Notes under the pieces: generated by a model | Database searches by the model: none | Told to the model about the DNA's origin: nothing | Seen by the model: only the letters and a program-made list of their open reading frames with translations | Assembly (NCBI GenBank): GCA_039584685.1 | Contig: JBDGXI010000001.1 | Coordinates: 21,662 to 85,661 of the forward strand | DNA: 64,000 nt | Direction of reading: 5' to 3' | Source: Benthicola sp039584685 | Lineage (GTDB): Bacteria; Gemmatimonadota; Gemmatimonadetes; Palauibacterales; Palauibacteraceae | Made by a program: the position numbers and the translations under genes | Part shown: positions 1 to 8,915 of the stretch, piece by piece | How positions within the stretch are numbered: the first letter of the stretch is position 1 | Layout: the number at the start of each line of letters is the position of its first letter

Positions 1-777
1 TCCTCCCAGCGCCTTGCCGAGGGTGGAGGTGATGATGTCCACCTCGCCATGCATGCCGAAGTGCTCGGGTGTGCCCCGGCCCGTATCGCCCAGGACGCCT
101 GTCGCGTGCGAGTCATCGACGGTGAGCACCGCGTCGTATCGGTCGCACAGCTCACGGATCACGGGCAGGGGGGCGATCTCGCCCTCCATGCTGAACACGC
201 CGTCGGTCATCACCAGGCGGGTCCGCTTGTCCCGTGTCTTCCTGAGCGCATCCTCGAGAGCGTCCATGTCCATGTGCTTGTAGACGTGACGCTCGGCCTT
301 GCACAGGCGGATCCCGTCGATGATCGAGGCATGGTTCAGCTCGTCGCTGATCAGCGCATCTTCGTCCGTGAGGAGCGGGGCGAACAGCCCCCCGTTCGCG
401 TTCCAGCAGGACGTGTACGTGATCGAAGCCTCGGTCTCCAGGAAGTCCGCTATCCGGTCTTCCAGGTCCCGGTGAACGTCCCAGGTCCCGCAGATGAAGC
501 GGACCGAGGCGGTTCCGGCTCCGTACTTCGCGGCTCCCTCACGGACCGCTCCGACCACCTCGGGCACGTCGCACAGGCCGACGTAGTTGTTCGAGCACAG
601 GTTGACAGTCTCCCCGTACTCCTCGAGATCGACCACCGCTCCCTGCATGCCCATGATATGCAGGAGGGTCTTGTATACGCCCTGCTCCTGCATGTCTGCG
701 AGCTCGCGGGCGAGCCTGCGATTGAGGCCTTCGTTCACGACGCTGCCGGAAACGTCCGCTTCCTTGTACAGGACCAT
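1..777 (-). CDS. kbl: 2-amino-3-ketobutyrate CoA ligase (glycine C-acetyltransferase), 3' end cut by window edge
   Basis: PLP enzyme of threonine catabolism: it splits 2-amino-3-oxobutyrate with CoA into glycine and acetyl-CoA. Translating the minus strand by hand gives 259 residues running off the left edge; the family is usually near 395-400, so roughly the last third is missing. Visible signatures are YTSCWNANGG (121-130), the TDGVFSMEGE loop (191-200), DDSHATG (221-227) and the PLP-lysine motif STLGKALGG with Lys255. The SCxxANGG motif favours Kbl over the related BioF. The ATG at 777 is preceded by GGAGGA about 5 nt upstream. It lies 17 bp after the lipoprotein gene on the same strand. 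Its usual partner, threonine dehydrogenase (tdh), could lie outside the window. Confidence 0.9.
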   Translation of the reverse strand, partial: MVLYKEADVSGSVVNEGLNRRLARELADMQEQGVYKTLLHIMGMQGAVVDLEEYGETVNLCSNNYVGLCDVPEVVGAVREGAAKYGAGTASVRFICGTWDVHRDLEDRIADFLETEASITYTSCWNANGGLFAPLLTDEDALISDELNHASIIDGIRLCKAERHVYKHMDMDALEDALRKTRDKRTRLVMTDGVFSMEGEIAPLPVIRELCDRYDAVLTVDDSHATGVLGDTGRGTPEHFGMHGEVDIITSTLGKALGG

Positions 778-794
778 CTGATTCCTCCGCTGAG

Positions 795-1457
795 TCAATC
801 CTGACTGTCGCTGTAGTAGTCCCCGATCCGGCGAGCGGTCACCCAGGCCGTATCGACCGTGATCACGGGCCGGGACCCGAAGGCTCCGCACAGGCTGAAA
901 CCGGAGAGATTCCCGATCACCTGTACCCGGCGCCCGCTGCCGACTTCGGCGCGGACCTCGGGGGGCGCGCCACGCAGGACGAACGGTCGCTGGTTACCGA
1001 CCCACCCCGGACCAAACATCAGGCACCCGCCGGCTTCAGCCACCGTACCCTCGCCCCGGGCTCGCATCGACGAAAACCGACCGGAATCGAGGGCCACGAT
1101 GCTCCCGAACTCGAGTTCGCCGGCGGAGACACGATACCGGCCGGCGCTGTCGATTCGCAGAGGCCGGGCCTCGTAGAAAGCCACCGGACTGTCCGAGCAC
1201 ATCGTATCGTACACACTTCTTCGTCCGGAAAGCCTGATATCCGACCCGTCAAAGACGACCAGGGCCGTATCCAGACGGCCGCACGCATCCGGCGACACGG
1301 GTCCAGCGAATTCGAACGAAAACGCCTGTCCCACCACCACCGTGTCGGGGAACGCCGCCCACGTGATCACGGCAGCGCTCTCGGTCGGCTCACCGATCCG
1401 CCAGCACGCGGTGCTGAGAAGTGTGGCGATCAGAGCGATGGTCCCGGCACAGCGCAT
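795..1457 (-). CDS. putative lipoprotein of unknown function
   Basis: A 220-residue product with a short hydrophobic N-terminus ending in the lipobox LSTAC (Cys near residue 17), so probably a lipidated, envelope-anchored protein. The remainder looks beta-rich and secreted, with several cysteines, and I recognise no family. The open frame continues upstream to 2012, but the ATG at 1457 is preferred because AGGAAG sits about 5 nt before it and the signal sequence begins right there. It ends 17 bp before kbl on the same strand, so the two may be co-transcribed. Divergent from the TonB-like gene across about 200 bp. Confidence 0.7.
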   Translation of the reverse strand: MRCAGTIALIATLLSTACWRIGEPTESAAVITWAAFPDTVVVGQAFSFEFAGPVSPDACGRLDTALVVFDGSDIRLSGRRSVYDTMCSDSPVAFYEARPLRIDSAGRYRVSAGELEFGSIVALDSGRFSSMRARGEGTVAEAGGCLMFGPGWVGNQRPFVLRGAPPEVRAEVGSGRRVQVIGNLSGFSLCGAFGSRPVITVDTAWVTARRIGDYYSDSQD

Positions 1458-1654
1458 GACACTTCCTGTCAGCCGTTGAAGGGAACCCTCTCGGGTGTGC
1501 GACCGGCGCACCACCGGAGACAGGTGGCGCAATCTGCTCTCGACATCCGGAGGCGGCAAGCGGGAACCTGTGGACCTCCGCAGAGTTAGAAACAGGTGCA
1601 AATCCCGGGCAAACGGTGCGCCGGGCGATCCGAGAGAACGCAGGAGACTCACCG

Positions 1655-2389
1655 GTGGGTGGGACGAGCCACATGGACGAACCGCGGGGCAGCATACCGG
1701 TCGGAGACGGTCGCTTCCCGACCTCGGCGAGCGACAACGCCCGCCGTCACAGGCGGACGGCTGTGGTTGCGCTCGCCGTTTCTGCGGCCGTCCACGCCGC
1801 GGTGTTCCTGCTCTGGAAGACCGACCTGCAGCCCCTTCCGGAAACCGTCGCGGCCGGGCTGCGAATGGGTGACGCTTCCGCTGCGCCCGGAGGTGGGATT
1901 CTGCAGGCGATCGCCCTCGCGCCGCCGCGCGAGATAGTCGTTCCACCGCCCCCCGAAGAAGTGCCCGAGCTGGATGCCCCGGATGTCGAGGTACGGACAC
2001 CTCCCGAGCCACGGCTTCAGGCGAGCTTTGCCGACATGCGCAGCGGCGTCTCGTTTCCGGGGCCCGGCGAGGGTCCGGGAAGACCCGACGGCGAGGGATT
2101 GGGCGATGGGGGAACGGAGGCCGAGGGGCGCTTCCGGGTCACGGCGCCGGAGCCCCGCGTCATAGTGCCGGAGTGGGATCCGCCCGATGACATCAAGGGG
2201 ATGCAGGTGCAGATCAGGGTCCTGGTGAGTGCGGAGGGCCGGGCTCTCGATGTAGAAATCAGGCCGCGGACGTCCAACGCCGGCTTCAACCGGCGGCTCG
2301 TCGACACCTACATGCAGATGGACTACAAACCGGGCCGTCGCATGGGACGCGCGATCACGGCGCCGGCGGAGATCACTCTGATCTTCTGA
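1655..2389 (+). CDS. TonB-like energy-transducing protein
   Basis: About 244 residues. There is an N-terminal cytoplasmic segment, one transmembrane helix (TAVVALAVSAAVHAAVFLLW), a periplasmic linker rich in Pro and Glu (IVVPPPPEEVPE) and a C-terminal TonB-type domain of about 65 residues with a YKPGRRMG element. This architecture is known for proteins that couple the inner-membrane ExbBD motor to outer-membrane transporters; no exbB, exbD or TonB-dependent receptor is in this window. Start choice: GTG at 1655 has AGGAG 8 nt upstream; ATG at 1673 is the alternative; an upstream GTG at 1616 lacks a clear ribosome site. The tail is less conserved than classical TonB, so it could be a TonB C-terminal-domain protein with another partner. 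Confidence 0.75.
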   Translation: MGGTSHMDEPRGSIPVGDGRFPTSASDNARRHRRTAVVALAVSAAVHAAVFLLWKTDLQPLPETVAAGLRMGDASAAPGGGILQAIALAPPREIVVPPPPEEVPELDAPDVEVRTPPEPRLQASFADMRSGVSFPGPGEGPGRPDGEGLGDGGTEAEGRFRVTAPEPRVIVPEWDPPDDIKGMQVQIRVLVSAEGRALDVEIRPRTSNAGFNRRLVDTYMQMDYKPGRRMGRAITAPAEITLIF

Positions 2390-2490
2390 GCCTTTGCGGA
2401 GACTCCCACCCTCCGTCACCCCCGTTTCGCCGACCCATCTCGCCCCGGCAGGTATACCGGATCTCATTTCCGCAGGGCAGCGGGCCTCCC

Positions 2491-2496
2491 TATATT
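2491..2496 (+). promoter_or_regulatory. candidate -10 element for the SprA-like gene
   Basis: TATATT (5 of 6 against TATAAT) ends 9 nt before the ATG at 2506, which puts the likely transcription start about 3 nt before the start codon. The -35 region (TTTCCG or TTCCGC) is poor. An 8-bp palindrome, GGTATACC, lies upstream at 2451-2458. This predicts an almost leaderless mRNA. Confidence 0.4.
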
Positions 2497-2505
2497 GCGT
2501 CGCCC

Positions 2506-5500
2506 ATGTCCTGGCTCAGCGTCTCGTTTCGACGAAGAACCGGCGCGTCGAGGCCGCGTCGGCATATGGCGGCCGCGCTCCTGGTCCTGCTAGCGCTCTC
2601 GACCCTGTGGGTCCGGGCCTTGCCCGGGCAGGAAGTGGGCGGACGGCCCGAGCCGGCTGTTGCCGATTCCGTGCCGGCAGCCGATTCGTCGGTCGTGGGC
2701 GCCGTCGCCGGCGACACCCTGGCGGTAGACACCCTGGCGGTAGACACCCTGGCCGTCGTCACCCTGGCAGCAGACACCCTGGCGGCCAGCGGGCCGGCAG
2801 CCGACACCTTGCCTCCGCAGCAGATCGAGCCGCCCGGACTGCGTCTCGGTATGACAGCCCTTCCGTACCCGTGGGATACCGATCTCGACCAGGTCCTCGA
2901 GGCGTACGGTTCGGACCTCGTCCGCTACACGTGGACCGATGCCCGCACCTGGCTGGCGGACGAGAACGCCGCGACCGATCAAACGTTGATGGCTCGCCAG
3001 GACACCCTCGCTTGGCTCGGGCTCTCGGTGAACAAGCTCCCGGATGATTTCAGCCGGCGTCGGTTCCTCGCCGAACCGGAAGTCTCGGCGCCCGATTCGT
3101 TGATTCGAGAGCTGGCGCAGGAGCAACGCATCGACATCCTGCCGGACGCCCTGGAGAAGTACGCGGACCTGGAGATGGAGGTGGACGGCGCCGGGCAGAT
3201 GAACTCGCGGTGGCAGACCTTCGACCCCTGCACGATCAACGTGGGACAGAAATGCAACGCCGGCGCCGTACCCACGATCACTCCTGATTTCCAACTGCGG
3301 GCACTGGCCCGTGGGACGATCTCGGATCGGTTTCACGTGGATGTCGATTTCGACCAGACGCGAGAGTTCAACGCGACGAACGATCTGCACGTCTACTACC
3401 AGGGCAAACCGGGGGAGATTCTCGAATTCGCCGAAGTGGGCCAGGTGAGCCTGCCTCTGCCCCGTTCCCGTTACCTCTCGCGAGGCATACCGGCGGGAAA
3501 CTTCGGATTTCGCACCGACGCGCGACTGGGTCCGATGACCCTCCGCGGTGTCCTGGCCGAGCAGGAAGGCAACGTGCTCGACCGCGACATCACGCTCGAC
3601 GTCTCGGGAGCGGGCGGTGAGAGCTCCGTTCTCCAGGACTTCGAAACCACCCTGGACGACGCCAGATATCAGACGGGACAGTTCTTCTTCCTCGTCGATC
3701 CGCGACAAATCCAGGGGTATCCCTACATCGACGTTCTGGCTCTCGAGGGAACCGAGGTGGCGGACAGCCTGCGCCCCTCTTCTTCGGTGAAGCTGTACCG
3801 ACACGAGGTGGCGGGCGGCGGTCAGCAGCAGAACGTTCAGGAAGGCGTCATCCAGGCGCGCGGCGTGGCCGCGCGTTCTCAGCTGGAAGATGATCCGACC
3901 GTCCCGGACAGCGTGCAGTTTCTCGGATTCTACCGACCCCTCGTCGAGGGGGAGGACTACATCGTGCACCGCAGCGGTCTGTGGGCCGTGGTTCGATCTC
4001 GCATCCAGCAGAACGAGGCCCTGGCCGGGACCTACATCGCCATCAGCGGTGACACGATCGGCGACTACAACGCCGAGGACATCTTCCGCAATCTCACTAA
4101 CACGGGCAGCGGGGAACTCCCGGTCCTGGAGCTGTTCAAGGATGCCGAGACGCACCGTCCGGGAGGAGTCACCTGGGATCGCGAGATGCACAACATCTAC
4201 CGCATCTCCAGCTCGAACGACGTGGAGTGGGGCAGTATCCGACTGGTGGTGTCGCAGGGACCGGTCGAATCGGGTCCCGTGGTGCGCGTGGCCGATCAGA
4301 CGGAGTATTCGTTTCTCGAGATCTTCGGCCTGGACGACCAGCCTCGGGACGACAGGCTCGATGACGGCCGGATCTGGCGTCCCAGCTCGAGCGGTGAGTT
4401 CGCCGGGACGGATGTGCTCACCGGCGTCTACCTGGTCTTTAAGGCTCAGGAACCGTTCAAGAGCCCGCCGCCCATCCAGGACGACCGGGTCCCGGCACTG
4501 CAGGGACAGCCGTTTCCGCTCGTCGCTTCGGACATCAACGACGCGATCTACGACGAGTCACTGGACCAGACGCGCCTGACCGCCTTCCTGTATCGGCTCA
4601 ACTTCGAGTTCCGATCGCGCAGCTCCGAGGCACAGAGCTCATTCTCTCTCGGGGCGATCGGCATTCGACGGGGCAGCGAGAGAGTGACGCTGAACGGCAG
4701 GGACCTGACGCCGGGCGAGGACTACACGATCGACTACGACATCGGCCAGCTCACCCTGCTGCGTCCCGGAGACCTGTTCTCCGGTGCCGAGGATCCGCAG
4801 CTCGCGGTTCGCTTCGAACAGAAGCCTCTATTCCAGGTAGGCTCGAAGAGCATTCTCGGCTTCACCGGAGAGTACCGGCTGGGCCAGCACGGCTCGATCG
4901 GAATGGTGGGGATGTTCCAGAAGGAGGGTACCGTGCTCACGCGGCCCGACCTGGGACTCGAGCCCAGTGGCGTGACGCTGGGCGGCGCCGTCGCGAATTT
5001 CGACTTCCCATCGCGGGCGTTGGACAATTTCGTCAACAGCTTGCCCGGCATCCGGACTGATCTGGAGTCGCGGGTGAAATTCACGGGCGAGCTCGCCGCT
5101 TCGAGCCCGACGACGAACCGGCTCGGAACGACGTGGGTCGAGGACTTCGAGGTCGGGGCGGGATTCCGTGTCGGCCTGACCACTCGTTCCTGGCGCCACG
5201 GCTCGCTGGTGAGCCGTCCCGACGCCAGTGGCGGTTATCTTCCGGCGGTTCCCGACCTCAGCAATCAGCTGAGCACGGTGTGGCAATCGCAGTGGGAGGC
5301 CAACGGCATCCTGCAGGGTTCACTGCTTGTCAGACAGGTGGATCCGCAGTTGAACGTGCTGAACGCGGGAACCCAGACAACCGTTCTGTGGCTCACTACC
5401 ACGGACCCTCCCCCGGGCGGGGAGCCCGGCTGGTACTCCATCACCACCGTGTTGTCGCAGACGGGAATCGACCTGAGCACGAGCGAGTTCCTGGAGTTCT

Positions 5501-8500
5501 ACGCCTCGACCGTGGACAATACCGACGAGAGTCTGGCGCTGATCGTCGACATCGGGACGGTCAGCGAGGACGCGTTCGTCGCCGACTCGCTCGGCAACCC
5601 GTCCGGCACTGGTATTCTGGACCAGGAGGTGGATCCGATCGTCGGCGTGTGGGGAAACCAGGACGACACCGGTCTGTGGGATACCGGGTGCACGGCGGAG
5701 CCCAACGCCTCCGCCTGGCCGCTCGGTGATCAGCGGGCGAACTGTACCAACAACAACGGTCTCGAGGATACCGAGGACCTGAACCGCGACAACTTCCTGA
5801 ACACCGATGAACGCTATTTCCGATACATCGTTCCGCTGACCCAGCCCTCGCGGTACCTGAACCGACCCACGGGCGGCGAGTTCAAGTTCAACCTGTACCG
5901 GCTGCCGCTCCGCCTGCCGGATCTAGAGGAGAACGCCTCTGGCAACGAGCAGCAGAATGTGAAGCACGTACGCATCACGCTGACCAGCGCGGTCAGCTCG
6001 ACCGTGCTGCTCAGCCGGATGCAGTTTTCGGGTTCGCCGTGGCTCAAGCGAGCCGGAACCGGGAGTGTCGTGGGGCCGATCGGGGATACGCCGGGCACGG
6101 CTACGCAGGTCGTGGTGGGGCCGATCTCGACCGTTGACCGGACCTACATTTCGCCTCCCGGGATAACCGACCAGGAAGCCGACAAGACGGACGAGCTGCG
6201 GCTGTCGAACGCCGTAATCAACGAGCAATCTCTGCAGATCGTCTACTCCGATATCCCGGTCGGCGAGAGAGTCGAGGTGTTCCGGAAGTTCGCGAATCAG
6301 CCGCGTGACTTCCTGCCGTACGGGCGCCTGCGAGCGTGGAGCCTCGCACAGGGAGACGATTGGGGCCCGGGAGGCTCGCTGCGGTTCTTCATCCGCATGG
6401 GGTTCGACGCGAACAACTTCTACATGTACCGCACACCTCTTCGGAATTCGCCGGCGCAGCCGAGTCGAGACGACTGGCTGCCCGAGGACCTGATCGATTT
6501 CGACCGCCTGCTGGCGCTCCGCGTGGAAGCGGAGCGTCTCATCGACGCGAGCGGGTCGAACCTGCCTGGAGACACGACTTTCGTCCTGTGGGACGTGGAC
6601 CTGTTTCCCGATGCGGACAGCACCCTGGCACTCGTGATCAACGACCGGTCCCGAGCCCCGAACCTGTCCGCCATACGCGAGATGGCTCTGGGGATCGAGA
6701 ACGTGGGGACGGTGGACGCCGGACCGGGCGAGGTGTGGGTGGACGACCTGCGGTTGGACGCGGCGCCGGACGACAACGGCGTAGCGGCCCTGGCGGACCT
6801 GCAGGTGGATCTGGCGGACGTGTTCAGCCTGCAGGCCGACGTGAACACCGTGAACCCGTTCTACCGGCAGCTCGGGGAGAAGCCATCGTTCATCCGTCAG
6901 CTGGACTATGGTGGCCGCGCCACCCTCCAGGTCGGGAAGTTCCTGCCGGACTCGTGGGGGCTGGTCATGCCGGTCGGGTTCGCATACGCCAACACCGGCG
7001 AGGACCCGTACTTCCTACCCCAGACCGATGTCCTCGCCGCCCCGTTGGAGAACCTGAGGACCGGCAGCTCTTCGGAGACCCGCTGGAACGTGGCGCTCTC
7101 GAAATCGACCCGTTCGGGCAGCCCGCTGCTGAGGGCCACGATCGATGGCCTGCGCCTCGGTTACACCACCCGCAGCAGCAAGAGCACGGCGACGCAGACC
7201 GAGACGACCGGTTCGGGCTGGGGCGCCACCGGAGCCTGGTCGAGGCAGGTGGTGGACAAGTCCTTCCCGCTCGTGCCCGGGTTTCTGCGGTCGGCGATCG
7301 ATGCTCTGCCGACGTTCATTTCACAGAGCGTGCTGATGCAGAACCTCAAGGGCATGAGGTTTCGCTGGACCCCTCGCCAGATGAACCTGGGCGCCGAGCT
7401 CACGAAGTCCGAGGACGCGCGGAGACGATTCCAGACCAGCACGATCCAGGCGACGGACGACGCGGTGATTCCGACGGTCAACCTGCAGAACGCGCTGCGC
7501 CCGCAGGCGGGATTCCAGCTGCAGCCTTTCCCGTCGATCGTGTGGGGGTTCAACTTCCAGTCTGTCCGCGACCTCGTCGACCCGGCCCTGCGAGCGTCGC
7601 GACCGGCGGGTCAGCAGCAGCTGGAGCAGGCCTCCCGCACGTTCCTCGGAATGGATGTGGGCTGGGAGACGAACCGCAACGTGCGGACGGATCTGAGCTG
7701 GCGACCACGACTGGCCAGCTGGTTCGACACCGACTTCGCGATGAACACGAACTACGGCACGAATCGGAACGTCTCGTACATCCAGGATCTCGGCGGCGAC
7801 ACGACGCTGGTGCGCGATCTCTCGTTGCAGCGTGACCTGGGCTTCCAGTTCGACGTTCGGCCCGACCAGTTTCTCACGGCATTCGGAATCGCGGGGGGGG
7901 GGGAAGCCACCGGGATGGCTCGCAGCCTGAGGGCATTCTGGGACCGACTCGCCCCTGTCCGGATCGACTGGCGCAAGGAGGTCAATTCTACGTATGACCG
8001 CCGGGACGTGTACCCCAACCTGTGGGATCAGCTGGTGCTGGTGGGCTTCGATGAGATGCGCGTGATGGGCGCAGATACGGCCTCGGCCGCCGGCGACACG
8101 CGCGCGTGGTCGGTCGATGGAGGCTACCTGTTTCCGCTCGGCTTCGACCTCGACGTCGGGTACAGCTCGTCCGACCGGCGGACATTCACGGGTCTCAACG
8201 AACGTCGCGTGGTCGATCGCGAGTGGCCGACGCTAAACGTCCGGTGGCGGAACGTTCCCATTCCCGGGTTCGCGGAGAATCTGCTACGGGACATCAACAT
8301 CAGCGGAGGGTGGCGCACGCGAGAGACCAACACCAGCACTACGACCGGGCAGGACAGGGGGACCGAGCAGACGGTCCGATCACTCCAGCTCGTGTTCATC
8401 CTGACGAACGGTTTCAATATCACGTACGGTCTCGACAACACGGGATCCGAGCGACTCGATGCGACGGGACTGAGCCAGTCAGAGCGTCTGTCACATTCCG

Positions 8501-8862
8501 TCCGACTGACCGGATTCCTGCCGCCCCCTGGCTTCCTCCCGTTCGTGAAGAACGATCTGCGCCTCTCGTTCGACTATTCGAACAATGGAAACTCCGACTG
8601 CCGGGCTCTGGGCGGATCGGGGTTCGGGGAGATCAACCAGTCTTTCCGGGACGACTGCACGACGCACACCGACCAGACCACGCAGAACGCCGAGTTCGCC
8701 ATCGACACGGAGTTCACGGGCTACTCTATCGGCGTGCAGCTCGCGTGGGTGGCGCGCTCCAGCGCCGTCGGCCGGCAGCAATCGTCCAATCAGTTCAACT
8801 TCAACATCTTCGGCCGGTTCTTCTTCCGGGCCAGCGAGGGACAGAACCAGTTCAACCGTTGA
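2506..8862 (+). CDS. sprA: SprA-like giant outer-membrane protein (type IX secretion translocon family)
   Basis: 2118 residues; Bacteroidetes SprA/Sov proteins are usually about 2400-2500. SprA is known as the huge single-chain beta-barrel of the type IX secretion system and is needed for gliding. Seen here: a basic N-terminus and signal-like hydrophobic stretch (residues 21-40), a DTLAV repeat linker (about 70-94), then SprA-family segments. These include an N-terminal region around FDQTREFNATNDLHV and YLSRGIP, a GEDYTIDYDIGQLTLL turn, a WVDDLRL motif and a region like FLPDSWGLVMPVG. The C-terminus is a long run of alternating beta-strand sequence ending in aromatics (FGRFFFRASEG). A G11 tract interrupts codon use near residue 1796. 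Start at 2506 or ATG 2566. No other type IX gene is in the window, so function here is inferred from family only. Confidence 0.8.
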   Translation: MSWLSVSFRRRTGASRPRRHMAAALLVLLALSTLWVRALPGQEVGGRPEPAVADSVPAADSSVVGAVAGDTLAVDTLAVDTLAVVTLAADTLAASGPAADTLPPQQIEPPGLRLGMTALPYPWDTDLDQVLEAYGSDLVRYTWTDARTWLADENAATDQTLMARQDTLAWLGLSVNKLPDDFSRRRFLAEPEVSAPDSLIRELAQEQRIDILPDALEKYADLEMEVDGAGQMNSRWQTFDPCTINVGQKCNAGAVPTITPDFQLRALARGTISDRFHVDVDFDQTREFNATNDLHVYYQGKPGEILEFAEVGQVSLPLPRSRYLSRGIPAGNFGFRTDARLGPMTLRGVLAEQEGNVLDRDITLDVSGAGGESSVLQDFETTLDDARYQTGQFFFLVDPRQIQGYPYIDVLALEGTEVADSLRPSSSVKLYRHEVAGGGQQQNVQEGVIQARGVAARSQLEDDPTVPDSVQFLGFYRPLVEGEDYIVHRSGLWAVVRSRIQQNEALAGTYIAISGDTIGDYNAEDIFRNLTNTGSGELPVLELFKDAETHRPGGVTWDREMHNIYRISSSNDVEWGSIRLVVSQGPVESGPVVRVADQTEYSFLEIFGLDDQPRDDRLDDGRIWRPSSSGEFAGTDVLTGVYLVFKAQEPFKSPPPIQDDRVPALQGQPFPLVASDINDAIYDESLDQTRLTAFLYRLNFEFRSRSSEAQSSFSLGAIGIRRGSERVTLNGRDLTPGEDYTIDYDIGQLTLLRPGDLFSGAEDPQLAVRFEQKPLFQVGSKSILGFTGEYRLGQHGSIGMVGMFQKEGTVLTRPDLGLEPSGVTLGGAVANFDFPSRALDNFVNSLPGIRTDLESRVKFTGELAASSPTTNRLGTTWVEDFEVGAGFRVGLTTRSWRHGSLVSRPDASGGYLPAVPDLSNQLSTVWQSQWEANGILQGSLLVRQVDPQLNVLNAGTQTTVLWLTTTDPPPGGEPGWYSITTVLSQTGIDLSTSEFLEFYASTVDNTDESLALIVDIGTVSEDAFVADSLGNPSGTGILDQEVDPIVGVWGNQDDTGLWDTGCTAEPNASAWPLGDQRANCTNNNGLEDTEDLNRDNFLNTDERYFRYIVPLTQPSRYLNRPTGGEFKFNLYRLPLRLPDLEENASGNEQQNVKHVRITLTSAVSSTVLLSRMQFSGSPWLKRAGTGSVVGPIGDTPGTATQVVVGPISTVDRTYISPPGITDQEADKTDELRLSNAVINEQSLQIVYSDIPVGERVEVFRKFANQPRDFLPYGRLRAWSLAQGDDWGPGGSLRFFIRMGFDANNFYMYRTPLRNSPAQPSRDDWLPEDLIDFDRLLALRVEAERLIDASGSNLPGDTTFVLWDVDLFPDADSTLALVINDRSRAPNLSAIREMALGIENVGTVDAGPGEVWVDDLRLDAAPDDNGVAALADLQVDLADVFSLQADVNTVNPFYRQLGEKPSFIRQLDYGGRATLQVGKFLPDSWGLVMPVGFAYANTGEDPYFLPQTDVLAAPLENLRTGSSSETRWNVALSKSTRSGSPLLRATIDGLRLGYTTRSSKSTATQTETTGSGWGATGAWSRQVVDKSFPLVPGFLRSAIDALPTFISQSVLMQNLKGMRFRWTPRQMNLGAELTKSEDARRRFQTSTIQATDDAVIPTVNLQNALRPQAGFQLQPFPSIVWGFNFQSVRDLVDPALRASRPAGQQQLEQASRTFLGMDVGWETNRNVRTDLSWRPRLASWFDTDFAMNTNYGTNRNVSYIQDLGGDTTLVRDLSLQRDLGFQFDVRPDQFLTAFGIAGGGEATGMARSLRAFWDRLAPVRIDWRKEVNSTYDRRDVYPNLWDQLVLVGFDEMRVMGADTASAAGDTRAWSVDGGYLFPLGFDLDVGYSSSDRRTFTGLNERRVVDREWPTLNVRWRNVPIPGFAENLLRDINISGGWRTRETNTSTTTGQDRGTEQTVRSLQLVFILTNGFNITYGLDNTGSERLDATGLSQSERLSHSVRLTGFLPPPGFLPFVKNDLRLSFDYSNNGNSDCRALGGSGFGEINQSFRDDCTTHTDQTTQNAEFAIDTEFTGYSIGVQLAWVARSSAVGRQQSSNQFNFNIFGRFFFRASEGQNQFNR
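2713..2787 (+). repeat. five tandem 15-bp units inside the SprA-like gene
   Basis: Consecutive units at 2713, 2728, 2743, 2758 and 2773 each encode a variant of D/V-T-L-A-V/A. The first two are identical and the others differ by a few bases. They form a Thr/Ala/Asp-rich linker just after the signal region. The unit is a multiple of three, so copy-number change would keep the reading frame. Confidence 0.85.
7893..7903 (+). repeat. G11 homopolymer inside the SprA-like coding sequence
   Basis: Eleven consecutive G residues span the codons GCG GGG GGG GGG GAA (residues around 1796-1800). The frame is open at this length. A change of one base would frameshift and remove about the last 320 residues of the barrel. 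Confidence 0.95.
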
Positions 8863-8902
8863 GCGGTTTACCTCCCGTTGAGACCGCCGCACATATCGCG
8901 AT

Positions 8903-8910
8903 GGGGGGGG
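8903..8910 (+). repeat. G8 tract that also forms the ComEA-like ribosome-binding region
   Basis: Eight Gs lie 5 nt before the ATG at 8916, giving a GGGGGGAA purine run in place of a normal Shine-Dalgarno. If the ATG at 8901 is used, the tract would instead be coding. Confidence 0.7.
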
Positions 8911-8915
8911 AACGC

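Noticed and set aside
1616..1655. Upstream GTG start for the TonB-like gene
   Set aside because: The added residues are Arg-rich with no family similarity, and the GTG at 1655 has a better ribosome site.
2713..2787. Possible CRISPR repeats
   Set aside because: Units are 15 bp, contiguous without spacers, and in frame within a coding gene.
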